Below are positions 1 through 6,279 of a DNA stretch of 12,759 bases, piece after piece (positions within the stretch are counted from its first letter, which is position 1; each line of letters begins with the position of its first letter). The position numbers and the translations under genes were made by a program. Source of the stretch: Trueperaceae bacterium (lineage in GTDB: Bacteria > Deinococcota > Deinococci > Deinococcales > Trueperaceae); assembly GCA_024636105.1 (NCBI GenBank), contig JAGXHO010000031.1:1-12759 (forward strand), written 5' to 3'. The notes beneath the pieces were generated by a model. That model worked only from the letters and a program-made list of their open reading frames with translations, was not told the DNA's origin and ran no database searches.

Positions 1-1080
1 CACTACGGGGGCGCCATCGGGGCGGCGTTCGCGAGCGCCGTGCGGCGGGCGCGGGTCCGTGCGCTGTTCGTACCCTCGGTCTTCTCGGCGTTCCTCTTCG
101 GGATCGGCCTGGTGCTCTGGTACGGCGGCCGCTTGGCGCTGTCGGGCGAGCTCCCCCCGGGCGACCTGATCACGTTCCTGCTGCTCACGGTCACGGTCGC
201 CGGCTCGATCGGCGCCTTCACGGGCTTCTACGCTCAGCTCCAGGAGGCGGCCGGCGCGTCGCGCCGCGTGTTCGAGATGCTCGACACCACGAGCGACGTG
301 GTCGCCCCCGAGCGGCCCGTCGAACTCGGGACCGTGCGCGGCGAGGTCGCCTTCGAAGGCGTGCGCTTCCGGTACGGCGACCGAGGCGAGGCCTGGGTGC
401 TCGACGGCATCGACCTGGTCGCGCGCCCGGGCGAAGTCGTCGCGCTCGTCGGTCCCTCGGGCGCGGGCAAGAGCACGCTGGTCACGCTCCTCCCGCGCTT
501 CTTCGATCCGATCGAGGGCCGCATCACGCTCGACGGCGTCGACCTCCGCGACCTAGAACTGCACGTGCTGCGCGGGCACGTCGGGGTCGTGCCGCAGGAG
601 ACCCTGCTCTTCTCGGGCACGATCGCCGAAAACGTCCGTTACGGCCGCCCCGACGCGAGCGACGACGAGGTGGTCGCCGCGACGGTCGCTGCCAACGCCG
701 ACGGCTTCGTGCGCGAGTTCCCGGAGGGGTACGCCACGCTCGTGGGCGAGCGCGGCGTCAAGCTCTCCGGAGGTCAACGGCAGCGCATCGCGATCGCGCG
801 CGCGCTGCTGAAGGACCCGCGCATCCTGGTCCTGGACGAGGCGACGTCCTCGCTCGACAGCGAGTCCGAAGCCCTCGTGCAGGCGGCCCTGGACCTCTTG
901 ATGGAAGGGCGCACGACGTTCGTGATCGCCCACCGGCTCTCGACGATCGTCGACGCCGACCGCATCGTGGTGGTGGACGCCGGCCGGGTGGTGCAGACCG
1001 GCCGCCACGCCGACCTGCTCGCCGCGGGTGGGCTGTACCGCGCGCTCTACGAGACGCAGTTCCGCGAGGCCAACCCTTAG
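1..1080 (+). CDS. ABC exporter half-transporter, permease-ATPase fusion (5' truncated)
   Basis: This is the C-terminal part of an MsbA/BmrA-like exporter subunit, in which a membrane domain is fused to an ATPase that powers export across the inner membrane. The frame is open from base 1, so the start and the first transmembrane helices lie outside the window; 359 residues remain. Numbering from base 1, two hydrophobic stretches (about residues 20-37 and 54-72) are the last membrane helices. The ATPase domain follows with Walker A GPSGAGKST (151-159), Q-loop Gln199, signature LSGGQ (255-259), Walker B ILVLDE (275-280), D-loop SSLD and switch His311. All catalytic elements are intact. The TAG stop overlaps the stop codon of the convergent osmC. 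The substrate cannot be told: lipid, peptide or drug are all possible. Such proteins work as homodimers or as heterodimers with a neighbour, which could lie further left. Confidence 0.93.
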   Translation, partial: HYGGAIGAAFASAVRRARVRALFVPSVFSAFLFGIGLVLWYGGRLALSGELPPGDLITFLLLTVTVAGSIGAFTGFYAQLQEAAGASRRVFEMLDTTSDVVAPERPVELGTVRGEVAFEGVRFRYGDRGEAWVLDGIDLVARPGEVVALVGPSGAGKSTLVTLLPRFFDPIEGRITLDGVDLRDLELHVLRGHVGVVPQETLLFSGTIAENVRYGRPDASDDEVVAATVAANADGFVREFPEGYATLVGERGVKLSGGQRQRIAIARALLKDPRILVLDEATSSLDSESEALVQAALDLLMEGRTTFVIAHRLSTIVDADRIVVVDAGRVVQTGRHADLLAAGGLYRALYETQFREANP

Positions 1081-1502
1081 GCGAGCGCTGCGTCCAGGTC
1101 GATCGGCACGCTCGCGAGCGCCTTCGAAACCGGGCACCCGGCCTTCGCTTTGGCGGCGTGTTCGGCGAACGCGTCGGCATCGATGCCGGGCACGACCGCC
1201 CGACACACGAGCTCGATCTTGGTGATCGCCGCCCCTTGATCGTCCTTGCCGAGGTGCACGCGCGCCTCGGTGCGGACCTCGGTGGGCGGGAACCCGGCCC
1301 TCGCAAGTGCGTTCGCGAGCGCCATCGAGAAGCAGCCTGCATGGGCGGCCGCGATCAGCTCCTCGGGGTTGGTGCCGGTCGCCTCCTCGAAGCGCGACGG
1401 GAACGAGTAGGGTCCAGCGAACGCGCCCGATCCCAGCGCGACCGTCCCGGTCCCATCCTTGAGTGCTCCGACGTACACGGCGTTTGCGGTGCGTACGGCC
1501 AT
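1077..1502 (-). CDS. osmC: OsmC family peroxiredoxin
   Basis: OsmC is a cytoplasmic thiol peroxidase that reduces organic hydroperoxides and is often induced by osmotic or oxidative stress. The 141 residues match the usual length (E. coli OsmC is about 143). Landmarks are Arg37, the block GTNPEEL (43-49), the peroxidatic cysteine Cys57 in AAHAGCFSMAL, and the resolving cysteine Cys123 in KAKAGCPVS. The GTNPEELI and KAGCPVS blocks are those of the OsmC subfamily rather than Ohr. The start is supported by a GAGGAG ribosome site five bases upstream of the ATG. The gene stands alone, divergent from uvrB and convergent with the ABC gene. The TAA stop (complement of 1077-1079) lies within the four bases shared with the TAG of the ABC gene. 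A TANNNT hexamer at 1554-1559 is the best promoter candidate. Confidence 0.95.
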   Translation of the reverse strand: MAVRTANAVYVGALKDGTGTVALGSGAFAGPYSFPSRFEEATGTNPEELIAAAHAGCFSMALANALARAGFPPTEVRTEARVHLGKDDQGAAITKIELVCRAVVPGIDADAFAEHAAKAKAGCPVSKALASVPIDLDAALA

Positions 1503-1553
1503 GATGGCTCCTCTCGCCGCCCGTGGTGCATTGCGGCATGGTGGCGTCCTGGC

Positions 1554-1559
1554 ATGCTA
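1554..1559 (-). promoter_or_regulatory. Candidate -10 element of osmC (TAGCAT)
   Basis: Read on the minus strand, TAGCAT fits the TANNNT form of a -10 hexamer and would give a leader of roughly 45 bases with a good GAGGAG ribosome site. Two further minus-strand hits, TAGCCT (1591-1596) and TATCCT (1622-1627), are alternatives. No -35 box is recognisable at the proper distance. Confidence 0.4.
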
Positions 1560-1620
1560 CGACGGGCGATGGTCAGGCGACCGCCGGCGCAGGCTACGGC
1601 GCCGAACGCGGGGCGCGGGC

Positions 1621-1626
1621 TAGGAT
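1621..1626 (+). promoter_or_regulatory. Candidate -10 element of uvrB (TAGGAT), leaderless
   Basis: TAGGAT lies six bases before the uvrB ATG at 1633. A -10 box normally places the transcript start six to eight bases downstream, which is the A of the start codon, so the mRNA would be leaderless. The bases between (ACGGAG) contain a GGAG, but it touches the ATG and is too close to serve as a normal ribosome site. An alternative is that AGGA at 1622-1625 is itself a ribosome site of a longer transcript. Confidence 0.45.
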
Positions 1627-1632
1627 ACGGAG

Positions 1633-3666
1633 ATGCCCCTCCGAGTCCAGGCCCCCTTCGAACCCAAAGGCGATCAGCCCGAGGCGATCCGCCAGCTCGT
1701 GGGCGGTCTGGGCGACGGCCTGCGCTTCCAGACGCTCCTGGGCGCCACCGGGACGGGCAAGACCTTCACCATGGCCAAGGTGATCGAGGCCACCCAGCGC
1801 CCCGCGCTCGTGCTCGCCCCGAACAAGATCCTCACCGCCCAGCTCGCGGCCGAGTTCCGCGACGTCTTCCCCGACGCGGCGGTCGAGATGTTCATCAGCT
1901 ACTACGACTACTACCAACCCGAGGCGTACGTGCCGGCGCGCGACCTCTTCATCGAGAAGGACGCGAACATCAACCAGGAGCTCGAGCGCCTGCGCCACTC
2001 GACCACCCGCAGCCTGCTGACGCGCCGCGACGTCATCGTCGTGGCGTCGGTCTCGGCGATCTACGGCCTGGGCGCACCGGAGTCCTACGCCGAGCTGAAC
2101 CTGATCTTGGCCCCCGGCGTGCGCATCGGACGCGACGCCGTGCTCGAGCGCCTCGTGCAGCAGCAGTACGAGCGCAACGACGTCGAATTGGCGCCGGGCC
2201 GCTTTCGGGCCAAGGGGGACGTGGTCGAGGTGTGGCCGGCGTACGACGAGCAGCCCGTGCGCATCTCGCTCTGGGGCGATGAGGTCGAGGCGCTCGCCGT
2301 CGTCGACCCGGTGACCGGCGACGCCGTCAGGGCCCTCACCGGCTTGACGGTCTTCCCCGCGAAGCACTACGTCACCCCGTTCGAGACGCTGCGCCCCGCC
2401 GTGGAGCAGATCGAGCGCGACCTCGAGACGCGGCTCGCCTACTTCGAGGGGGCGGGGAAGCTCCTCGAGAAGCAGCGACTGCGCGAACGCACGATGTACG
2501 ACCTGGAGATGCTGCGCACGCTCGGGTACTGCTCGGGCATCGAGAACTACTCGCGCTACCTCGACGGGCGGAAGCCGGGCGAGCCGCCCTACACGCTGCT
2601 CGACTACCTGCCCGACGACGCCCTGGTCTTCCTCGACGAGTCGCACGTGATGGTGCCGCAGATCCGCGGCATGTTCAATGGCGACCAGGCGCGCAAGCGC
2701 ACGCTGGTCGACTACGGCTTCCGGCTGCCGGCGGCGCTGGACAACCGACCCCTCAAGGACGACGAGTTCTTCGAGCGCGTCGGCCAGGTGGTGTTCGTGT
2801 CGGCGACGCCGGCGGACGAGGAGCTGCGGCGAAGCGACCAGGTGGTCGAGCAGGTGATCCGCCCCACCGGCCTCGTCGACCCGCACATCACGGTCAAGCC
2901 GTCGCGTGGGCAGATCGACGACCTGATCTTCGCGGCGCGGGCGCGGGCGAAGGCGAAGGAGCGCGTGCTCGTCACGACCCTCACCAAGAAGATGGCCGAG
3001 GACCTGACCGAGTACCTCGCCGAGCAGGGGGTGCGGGTGCGCTACCTCCACAGCGACATCGACGCAGTCGAGCGCCAGGTGATCCTCCGCGACCTGCGCT
3101 TGGGGCACTTCGACGTCCTGGTCGGGATCAACCTGTTGCGCGAAGGGCTCGACCTGCCCGAGGTCTCGCTGGTCGCGATCCTCGACGCCGACAAGACCGG
3201 CTTCCTGCGCAGCGAGCGCAGCCTGATCCAGACGATCGGCCGAGCGGCGCGCAACGTCAACGGCGAGGTGTTCCTGTACGCGGACGACGTGAGCGCGGCG
3301 ATGCGCGCGGCGATCGACGAGACCGAGCGGCGCCGCACCAAGCAGCTCGCCTACAACGAGGAGCACGGGATCACCCCGGAGACCGTCCGCAAACGGATCC
3401 AGGAGGTCATCCGCGGCGAGGACGCGGGCGCCGAGCCGGCCGCCCCCATCGCTCCGTGGGAGCGCGAACTGCTCGAGGACGAAGTGCGCCAGGAGCTGGC
3501 GCTCCTCGAGAACCAGATGTGGGAGGCGTCGGAGTCGCTCGATTTCGAGAAGGCGGCGGCGGTCCGCGACCGGATCCGCGAGCTCGAGGCGAAGCTGGAG
3601 GGCCGGGCGATCGCCCTGCCGAAGCTGCCCGCCAAGGGCGCCGCGCGCCGCGGCCTCCGGGCGTGA
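1633..3666 (+). CDS. uvrB: Excinuclease ABC subunit UvrB
   Basis: UvrB is the damage-verifying subunit of nucleotide excision repair. It is loaded by UvrA, opens the DNA with a helicase-like fold and recruits UvrC. The 677 residues are normal for the family. In order: Walker [10 protein letters not shown] (37-45), the beta-hairpin [12 protein letters not shown] (90-101) that clamps DNA, the DESH box (335-338), the C-terminal helicase lobe with the REGLDLPE segment, motif [11 protein letters not shown] (533-541), and a C-terminal UVR domain (about 613-652, with [17 protein letters not shown]) that binds UvrC. No key residue is missing. The ATG is the only start that keeps the conserved N-terminus [12 protein letters not shown] close to its usual position. 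It is transcribed alone, divergently from osmC, and followed by a hairpin and the carD promoter. uvrA and uvrC are not in the window. Confidence 0.98.
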   Translation: MPLRVQAPFEPKGDQPEAIRQLVGGLGDGLRFQTLLGATGTGKTFTMAKVIEATQRPALVLAPNKILTAQLAAEFRDVFPDAAVEMFISYYDYYQPEAYVPARDLFIEKDANINQELERLRHSTTRSLLTRRDVIVVASVSAIYGLGAPESYAELNLILAPGVRIGRDAVLERLVQQQYERNDVELAPGRFRAKGDVVEVWPAYDEQPVRISLWGDEVEALAVVDPVTGDAVRALTGLTVFPAKHYVTPFETLRPAVEQIERDLETRLAYFEGAGKLLEKQRLRERTMYDLEMLRTLGYCSGIENYSRYLDGRKPGEPPYTLLDYLPDDALVFLDESHVMVPQIRGMFNGDQARKRTLVDYGFRLPAALDNRPLKDDEFFERVGQVVFVSATPADEELRRSDQVVEQVIRPTGLVDPHITVKPSRGQIDDLIFAARARAKAKERVLVTTLTKKMAEDLTEYLAEQGVRVRYLHSDIDAVERQVILRDLRLGHFDVLVGINLLREGLDLPEVSLVAILDADKTGFLRSERSLIQTIGRAARNVNGEVFLYADDVSAAMRAAIDETERRRTKQLAYNEEHGITPETVRKRIQEVIRGEDAGAEPAAPIAPWERELLEDEVRQELALLENQMWEASESLDFEKAAAVRDRIRELEAKLEGRAIALPKLPAKGAARRGLRA

Positions 3667-3676
3667 GGCCGCACGC

Positions 3677-3694
3677 ACCCGCCCTCGTGCGGGT
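3677..3694. terminator. Hairpin after uvrB, possible terminator
   Basis: ACCCGC (3677-3682) pairs with GCGGGT (3689-3694) around a six-base loop, ten bases past the uvrB stop. No T-run follows, so it is at best a weak or factor-assisted terminator. In a GC-rich gap such a stem may also arise by chance. Confidence 0.35.
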
Positions 3695-3728
3695 CGTCGT
3701 CGCCTTCGCCACCTCCTAGCGCTGGTCG

Positions 3729-3763
3729 CCGCCGACCTCCGGCGGAACCGCGACCGCGTTCCG
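3729..3763. other. Two mutually exclusive hairpins in the uvrB-carD gap
   Basis: CCGCCG (3729-3734) can pair with CGGCGG (3740-3745) around a five-base loop. Alternatively CGGAAC (3743-3748) can pair with GTTCCG (3758-3763) around nine bases. The two stems share bases 3743-3745 and cannot form together. They lie upstream of the carD -10 element, so they would act at the end of the uvrB transcript or as DNA, not in the carD leader. Confidence 0.3.
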
Positions 3764-3818
3764 GCAGCTCCGCGACGGACGCCGCACAGCACGGCAGCCG
3801 AGTCGGTGACCCCCGTGG

Positions 3819-3824
3819 TAGCGT
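3819..3824 (+). promoter_or_regulatory. Candidate -10 element of carD (TAGCGT)
   Basis: TAGCGT, preceded by GG, fits TANNNT and predicts a transcript start near 3831, just before the GGGAGG ribosome site (3832-3837). This leaves a leader of only about 13 bases. The same hexamer with the same preceding GG occurs before hom. No -35 box is seen. Confidence 0.45.
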
Positions 3825-3831
3825 GCTCGTC

Positions 3832-3837
3832 GGGAGG
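3832..3837 (+). promoter_or_regulatory. Ribosome binding site that fixes the carD start
   Basis: GGGAGG is followed by six bases and then GTG at 3844. It decides against the in-frame upstream GTG at 3823, which overlaps the predicted -10 box and has no ribosome site. Confidence 0.7.
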
Positions 3838-3843
3838 CCAAGC

Positions 3844-4341
3844 GTGACCTTCGAAGTCGGTGATCGCGTCGTGTACCCTTCGCAGGGTGCCGGCGTCGTG
3901 GAGGAACGAACCACCCGCGAGGTGCTCGGCGAACGCCACGAGTACCTCAAGGTCGTCTTCGTCAAGGGTGACCTGGAGGTGCTCGTGCCGCTGCGCATGG
4001 GCGAAGAGGTCGGCCTGCGCCACACCATCGGCGCCGACGAGGTGGAGCGCCTGTTCGACGCGCTGGCCAAGGCCGACCTGAACCTGCCGCTGCAATGGCC
4101 CCCACGCTATCGAGCGGAGCAGGAGATCCTCGCCCGCGGCGGCGCCTACGAGCTCGCTCGCCTGATCGGCGTGCTCGCGCGGCGCGAGCTCGAGAAGGGG
4201 CTCGCCGCGACCGAGCGTGAGGTCCTCGACACCGCCAAGTCGATGATCGCCTCGGAGCTCGCCGTGGTCGAAGAGCTCGATCTCGCCGCCGCCGCGCGCC
4301 GACTCGATGACGTCATCGCCGAACGCGTCGCCGGCGCCTGA
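3844..4341 (+). CDS. carD: CarD/CdnL-type transcription factor
   Basis: CarD-family proteins bind the RNA polymerase beta subunit and the upstream edge of the promoter bubble, stabilising open complexes at housekeeping and rRNA promoters. With the GTG start the protein has 165 residues, typical of the stand-alone family. Residues 1 to about 60 form the Tudor-like RNA-polymerase-interaction domain (VGDRVVYPSQGAGVVE, then LKVVFVKGDLEVLVPL). The rest is helical, with LPLQWPPRYR at 81-90. Trp85 corresponds by position to the tryptophan that wedges into the -10 edge in the Thermus protein (recalled, not computed). The block YELARLIGVLARRELEKGL is the usual C-terminal helix pair. The last 35 bases overlap the assigned start of rsmA, so the two are probably translated in tandem. 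The start rests on GGGAGG six bases upstream. Confidence 0.93.
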   Translation: MTFEVGDRVVYPSQGAGVVEERTTREVLGERHEYLKVVFVKGDLEVLVPLRMGEEVGLRHTIGADEVERLFDALAKADLNLPLQWPPRYRAEQEILARGGAYELARLIGVLARRELEKGLAATEREVLDTAKSMIASELAVVEELDLAAAARRLDDVIAERVAGA

Positions 4342-5197
4342 CGCCGGAACCGCTCGCGACGACCCCGGCCCGTTGACCGCCCTCGGGGTGGTGCGCGGGC
4401 TCCTGGCGCGCCACGGTATCGGCGCCGACCCGCACTTCGGTCAGAACTTCCTCGTCGACGACGCCGCCCTGCGCGCCATCGTCGCGGCGGCCGAGGTCGG
4501 ACCCGACGACGAGGTCTGGGAGGTCGGCCCGGGCTTGGGGACCCTCACCCGCGAGCTCGCCCGCCGGGCGAGGCGGGTGGTCGCCGTGGAGCTCGACCGC
4601 CGCATGCTCCCCGTCCTCGCCGAGACGCTCGCCCCGTGGCCGCACGCCGAGGTGCGCCACGCCGACGCCTTGCACGTGGACTTCGCAGCCGCTGCACCGG
4701 GGGCCCTGTTCGTCGCCAACCTCCCCTACAACGTCGGGACCGCGGTCCTGAGCCGCGTCCTGACCGCCGGACGCTTCCGCCACGCCGTGGTGTTGGTCCA
4801 GCGCGAGGTCGGCGACCGGTTGGTGGCCGCGGCCGGGACCCCTGCGTATGGCAGCCTGAGCCTGTGGGTGGCGCACCATGGGCGTGCGCGCGTCGTCCGG
4901 CTCGTCCCTCCGGGCGCCTTCCATCCACCGCCGAAGGTCACGTCGGCCGTGGTGCGCATCGACCTCGATCGCGACGCGCTCCCAGACGATCGCACCTTCG
5001 CGCTCGTGCGCGACGCCTTCCGGCATCGCCGCAAGACACTGGTCGCGAACCTGCGCGCGGTCGGGCAACCGGCCGAGCACGTCCGCGCGGTGCTCGAGGC
5101 GCAGGGCCTCGACCCCCGGGTCCGCGCCGAGGCGCTCGACCTCGCGACGTTCCGCCGGTTGGCCGCGGCCCTCGCGCCGCCGAGCACCGCCGGCTGA
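4307..5197 (+). CDS. rsmA: 16S rRNA (A1518/A1519-N6)-dimethyltransferase
   Basis: RsmA (KsgA) dimethylates two adjacent adenines in the 3' hairpin of 16S rRNA late in 30S assembly, using S-adenosylmethionine. With the ATG at 4307 it has 296 residues. Motifs: DPHFGQNFLVD (41-51), SAM-binding VWEVGPGLG (70-78), the acidic VELD strand end (94-97), DAL (120-122), catalytic NLPY (138-141), AFHPPPKVTSAVVRI (204-218), and the basic AFRHRRKTL (237-245). The N-terminus is uncertain: the ATG lies inside carD without a clear ribosome site, and residues 1-20 look unstructured. In-frame TTG 4373 or GTG 4388 would give a protein closer to the core family length. The head of the fold (GLLARHGIGADPHFGQNFLV) resembles my memory of the Thermus enzyme. 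Overlap with carD suggests translational coupling. Confidence 0.95.
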   Translation: MTSSPNASPAPDAGTARDDPGPLTALGVVRGLLARHGIGADPHFGQNFLVDDAALRAIVAAAEVGPDDEVWEVGPGLGTLTRELARRARRVVAVELDRRMLPVLAETLAPWPHAEVRHADALHVDFAAAAPGALFVANLPYNVGTAVLSRVLTAGRFRHAVVLVQREVGDRLVAAAGTPAYGSLSLWVAHHGRARVVRLVPPGAFHPPPKVTSAVVRIDLDRDALPDDRTFALVRDAFRHRRKTLVANLRAVGQPAEHVRAVLEAQGLDPRVRAEALDLATFRRLAAALAPPSTAG

Positions 5198-5198
5198 T

Positions 5199-5212
5199 CG
5201 CGGCGTACCGCG
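5199..5212. terminator. Short hairpin at the rsmA stop
   Basis: CGCGG (5199-5203) pairs with CCGCG (5208-5212) around CGTA, directly after the rsmA TGA. There is no T-run. It could end or attenuate the carD-rsmA transcript ahead of the next promoter, but the stem is only five pairs. Confidence 0.25.
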
Positions 5213-5221
5213 GAGGGGGAG

Positions 5222-5231
5222 CCGGCGCCGG
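5222..5231. repeat. Ten-base palindrome upstream of the pfkB-type promoter
   Basis: CCGGCGCCGG is a perfect palindrome ten bases upstream of the TATACT hexamer. The position would suit an operator, but perfect GC palindromes of this size are common in such a genome. Confidence 0.2.
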
Positions 5232-5241
5232 GAACGCGCGC

Positions 5242-5247
5242 TATACT
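5242..5247 (+). promoter_or_regulatory. Candidate -10 element of the kinase operon (TATACT)
   Basis: TATACT is the closest match to the classic TATAAT box in the window and stands out in a very GC-rich gap. It predicts a transcript start near 5254 and a leader of about 60 bases before the ATG at 5314. No -35 box is recognisable about 17 bases upstream. Confidence 0.55.
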
Positions 5248-5280
5248 GCCCCGGCGAAGCGCGCACACGAGCGGAACGTC

Positions 5281-5305
5281 CCCGAGGTCGACGCCTCGGG
5301 AGGGG
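5281..5305 (+). promoter_or_regulatory. Leader hairpin abutting the ribosome binding site of the kinase gene
   Basis: CCCGAGG (5281-5287) pairs perfectly with CCTCGGG (5294-5300) around a six-base loop. The ribosome site GGGAGGGG (5298-5305) shares its first three bases with the 3' arm, and the ATG follows eight bases later at 5314. Folding would partly hide the ribosome site and could tune translation of the whole operon. No ligand or regulator is evident. Confidence 0.4.
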
Positions 5306-5313
5306 ATGGGTGC

Positions 5314-6279
5314 ATGGCTGAGATCTTGGTGGTCGGCGACGCGACGGTCGACCAGATGTACTTCGTAGAGGTTCTGCCCGAGCTCGGTGGCGAGGTCACC
5401 GCGCTGCGGGCCGTGATGGAGCCCGGTGGGGCCGGAGGCACCATCGCGACCGCCCTGGCTCGCCTCGGGCACGACGTCGCGATCGCGACGCGCGTGGGCA
5501 CCGGCCCCTTCTCCGACCTCGCGCTCAAGCACCTGCGCGCGGCCGGGGTCGACCTCACGCTGGTCCAGTCCGACCCCCACTTGCAGACGAGCAGCGTCAC
5601 GATCCTGATCACTCCGGACGGCCAGCGCACGATGATCGGGGCGAGCGGCGCCTCACGCTACCTCGACGTCGAGCACCTCGAGCAGAGCCACGTCGTGGAC
5701 CGCGACGCCCTGGTCGTCAGCGCGTACAGCCTGATGGGTGGACCGCAGCGCGCGTACGCGCTGGAGGCCCTCGCGATCGCGAAGGACGCCGGCGTCCGCA
5801 CCTTCGTCGACATGGGCACCGGAGCCGTCAACGCCCTCCAGGACCGGCTGATGCCGCTGCTCGAGGGCGTCGAGGTGGTCCTGATGAACGAGAAGGAACT
5901 GTTCGCCCTCACGGGGCGCGCGTCGATCTCCGACGCGGTGGCCGGGCTCCAAGAGCGCGGCACGGAGCGGGTCGTCGTCAAGGTCGGCGAGATGGGGTCG
6001 ATCGTGGTGACCCCGGAGCGCTCCGAGCTCGTGGAGGCGCTCGAGATCGACGACGTCGTCGACACGACCGGTGCGGGCGACGTGTACACGGCGGCCTTCG
6101 TGGGCGCCCTGCTCGACGGCCACGACCTGCTCGGCGCGGCTTGGATCGGCAACGTCGCCGGCGCGCTGACGACCACCGAGATCGGTGCGCAGCGCCGCGT
6201 CGTCGACCGCGATGCGCTCGCCGCGCACGAACACGCCGCACCGGTGCCCAACGAGCGGCGCGCGCCGATCCGGCGGTGA
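5314..6279 (+). CDS. PfkB family carbohydrate kinase
   Basis: This is a ribokinase-fold enzyme that phosphorylates a sugar or nucleoside hydroxyl with ATP. The 321 residues match the family. The core begins at once (ILVVGDATVDQMYF, 4-17). The first signature region is GGAGGTIATALARLG (38-52), where a Thr (43) stands at the usual Asn position. NEKE (192-195) is the metal/phosphate motif, and DTTGAGD (250-256) forms the anion hole with catalytic base Asp256. The substrate cannot be told: ribokinase, fructokinase, KDG kinase and nucleoside kinase relatives share these motifs. The ATG has a strong GGGAGGGG eight bases upstream; the open frame reaches far left into rsmA but has no support there. 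It leads an operon, its TGA overlapping the next ATG by one base. The C-terminal 20 residues are basic and probably disordered. Confidence 0.9.
   Translation: MAEILVVGDATVDQMYFVEVLPELGGEVTALRAVMEPGGAGGTIATALARLGHDVAIATRVGTGPFSDLALKHLRAAGVDLTLVQSDPHLQTSSVTILITPDGQRTMIGASGASRYLDVEHLEQSHVVDRDALVVSAYSLMGGPQRAYALEALAIAKDAGVRTFVDMGTGAVNALQDRLMPLLEGVEVVLMNEKELFALTGRASISDAVAGLQERGTERVVVKVGEMGSIVVTPERSELVEALEIDDVVDTTGAGDVYTAAFVGALLDGHDLLGAAWIGNVAGALTTTEIGAQRRVVDRDALAAHEHAAPVPNERRAPIRR

Noticed and set aside
1571..1582. GGTC-AGGC-GACC inverted repeat as an oxidative-stress operator for osmC
   Set aside because: Arms of four bases are too short to distinguish from chance in this composition, and it matches no operator that I can name.
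3823..3843. GTG 3823 as the carD start
   Set aside because: It overlaps the predicted -10 hexamer and has no ribosome site, whereas GTG 3844 has GGGAGG at six bases and gives the canonical N-terminus.
1594..4095. Open antisense frame of 833 codons opposite uvrB and carD
   Set aside because: Very long antisense frames are expected where third codon positions are G/C. The translation is a low-complexity mix of Arg, Leu, Val, Asp and His with no family motif, and uvrB on the other strand is unmistakable.
4636..5313. Upstream extension of the kinase frame back into rsmA
   Set aside because: The extension is arginine-rich noise in the frame of another gene. The PfkB fold begins exactly at the ATG 5314, which has a strong ribosome site and a promoter box.
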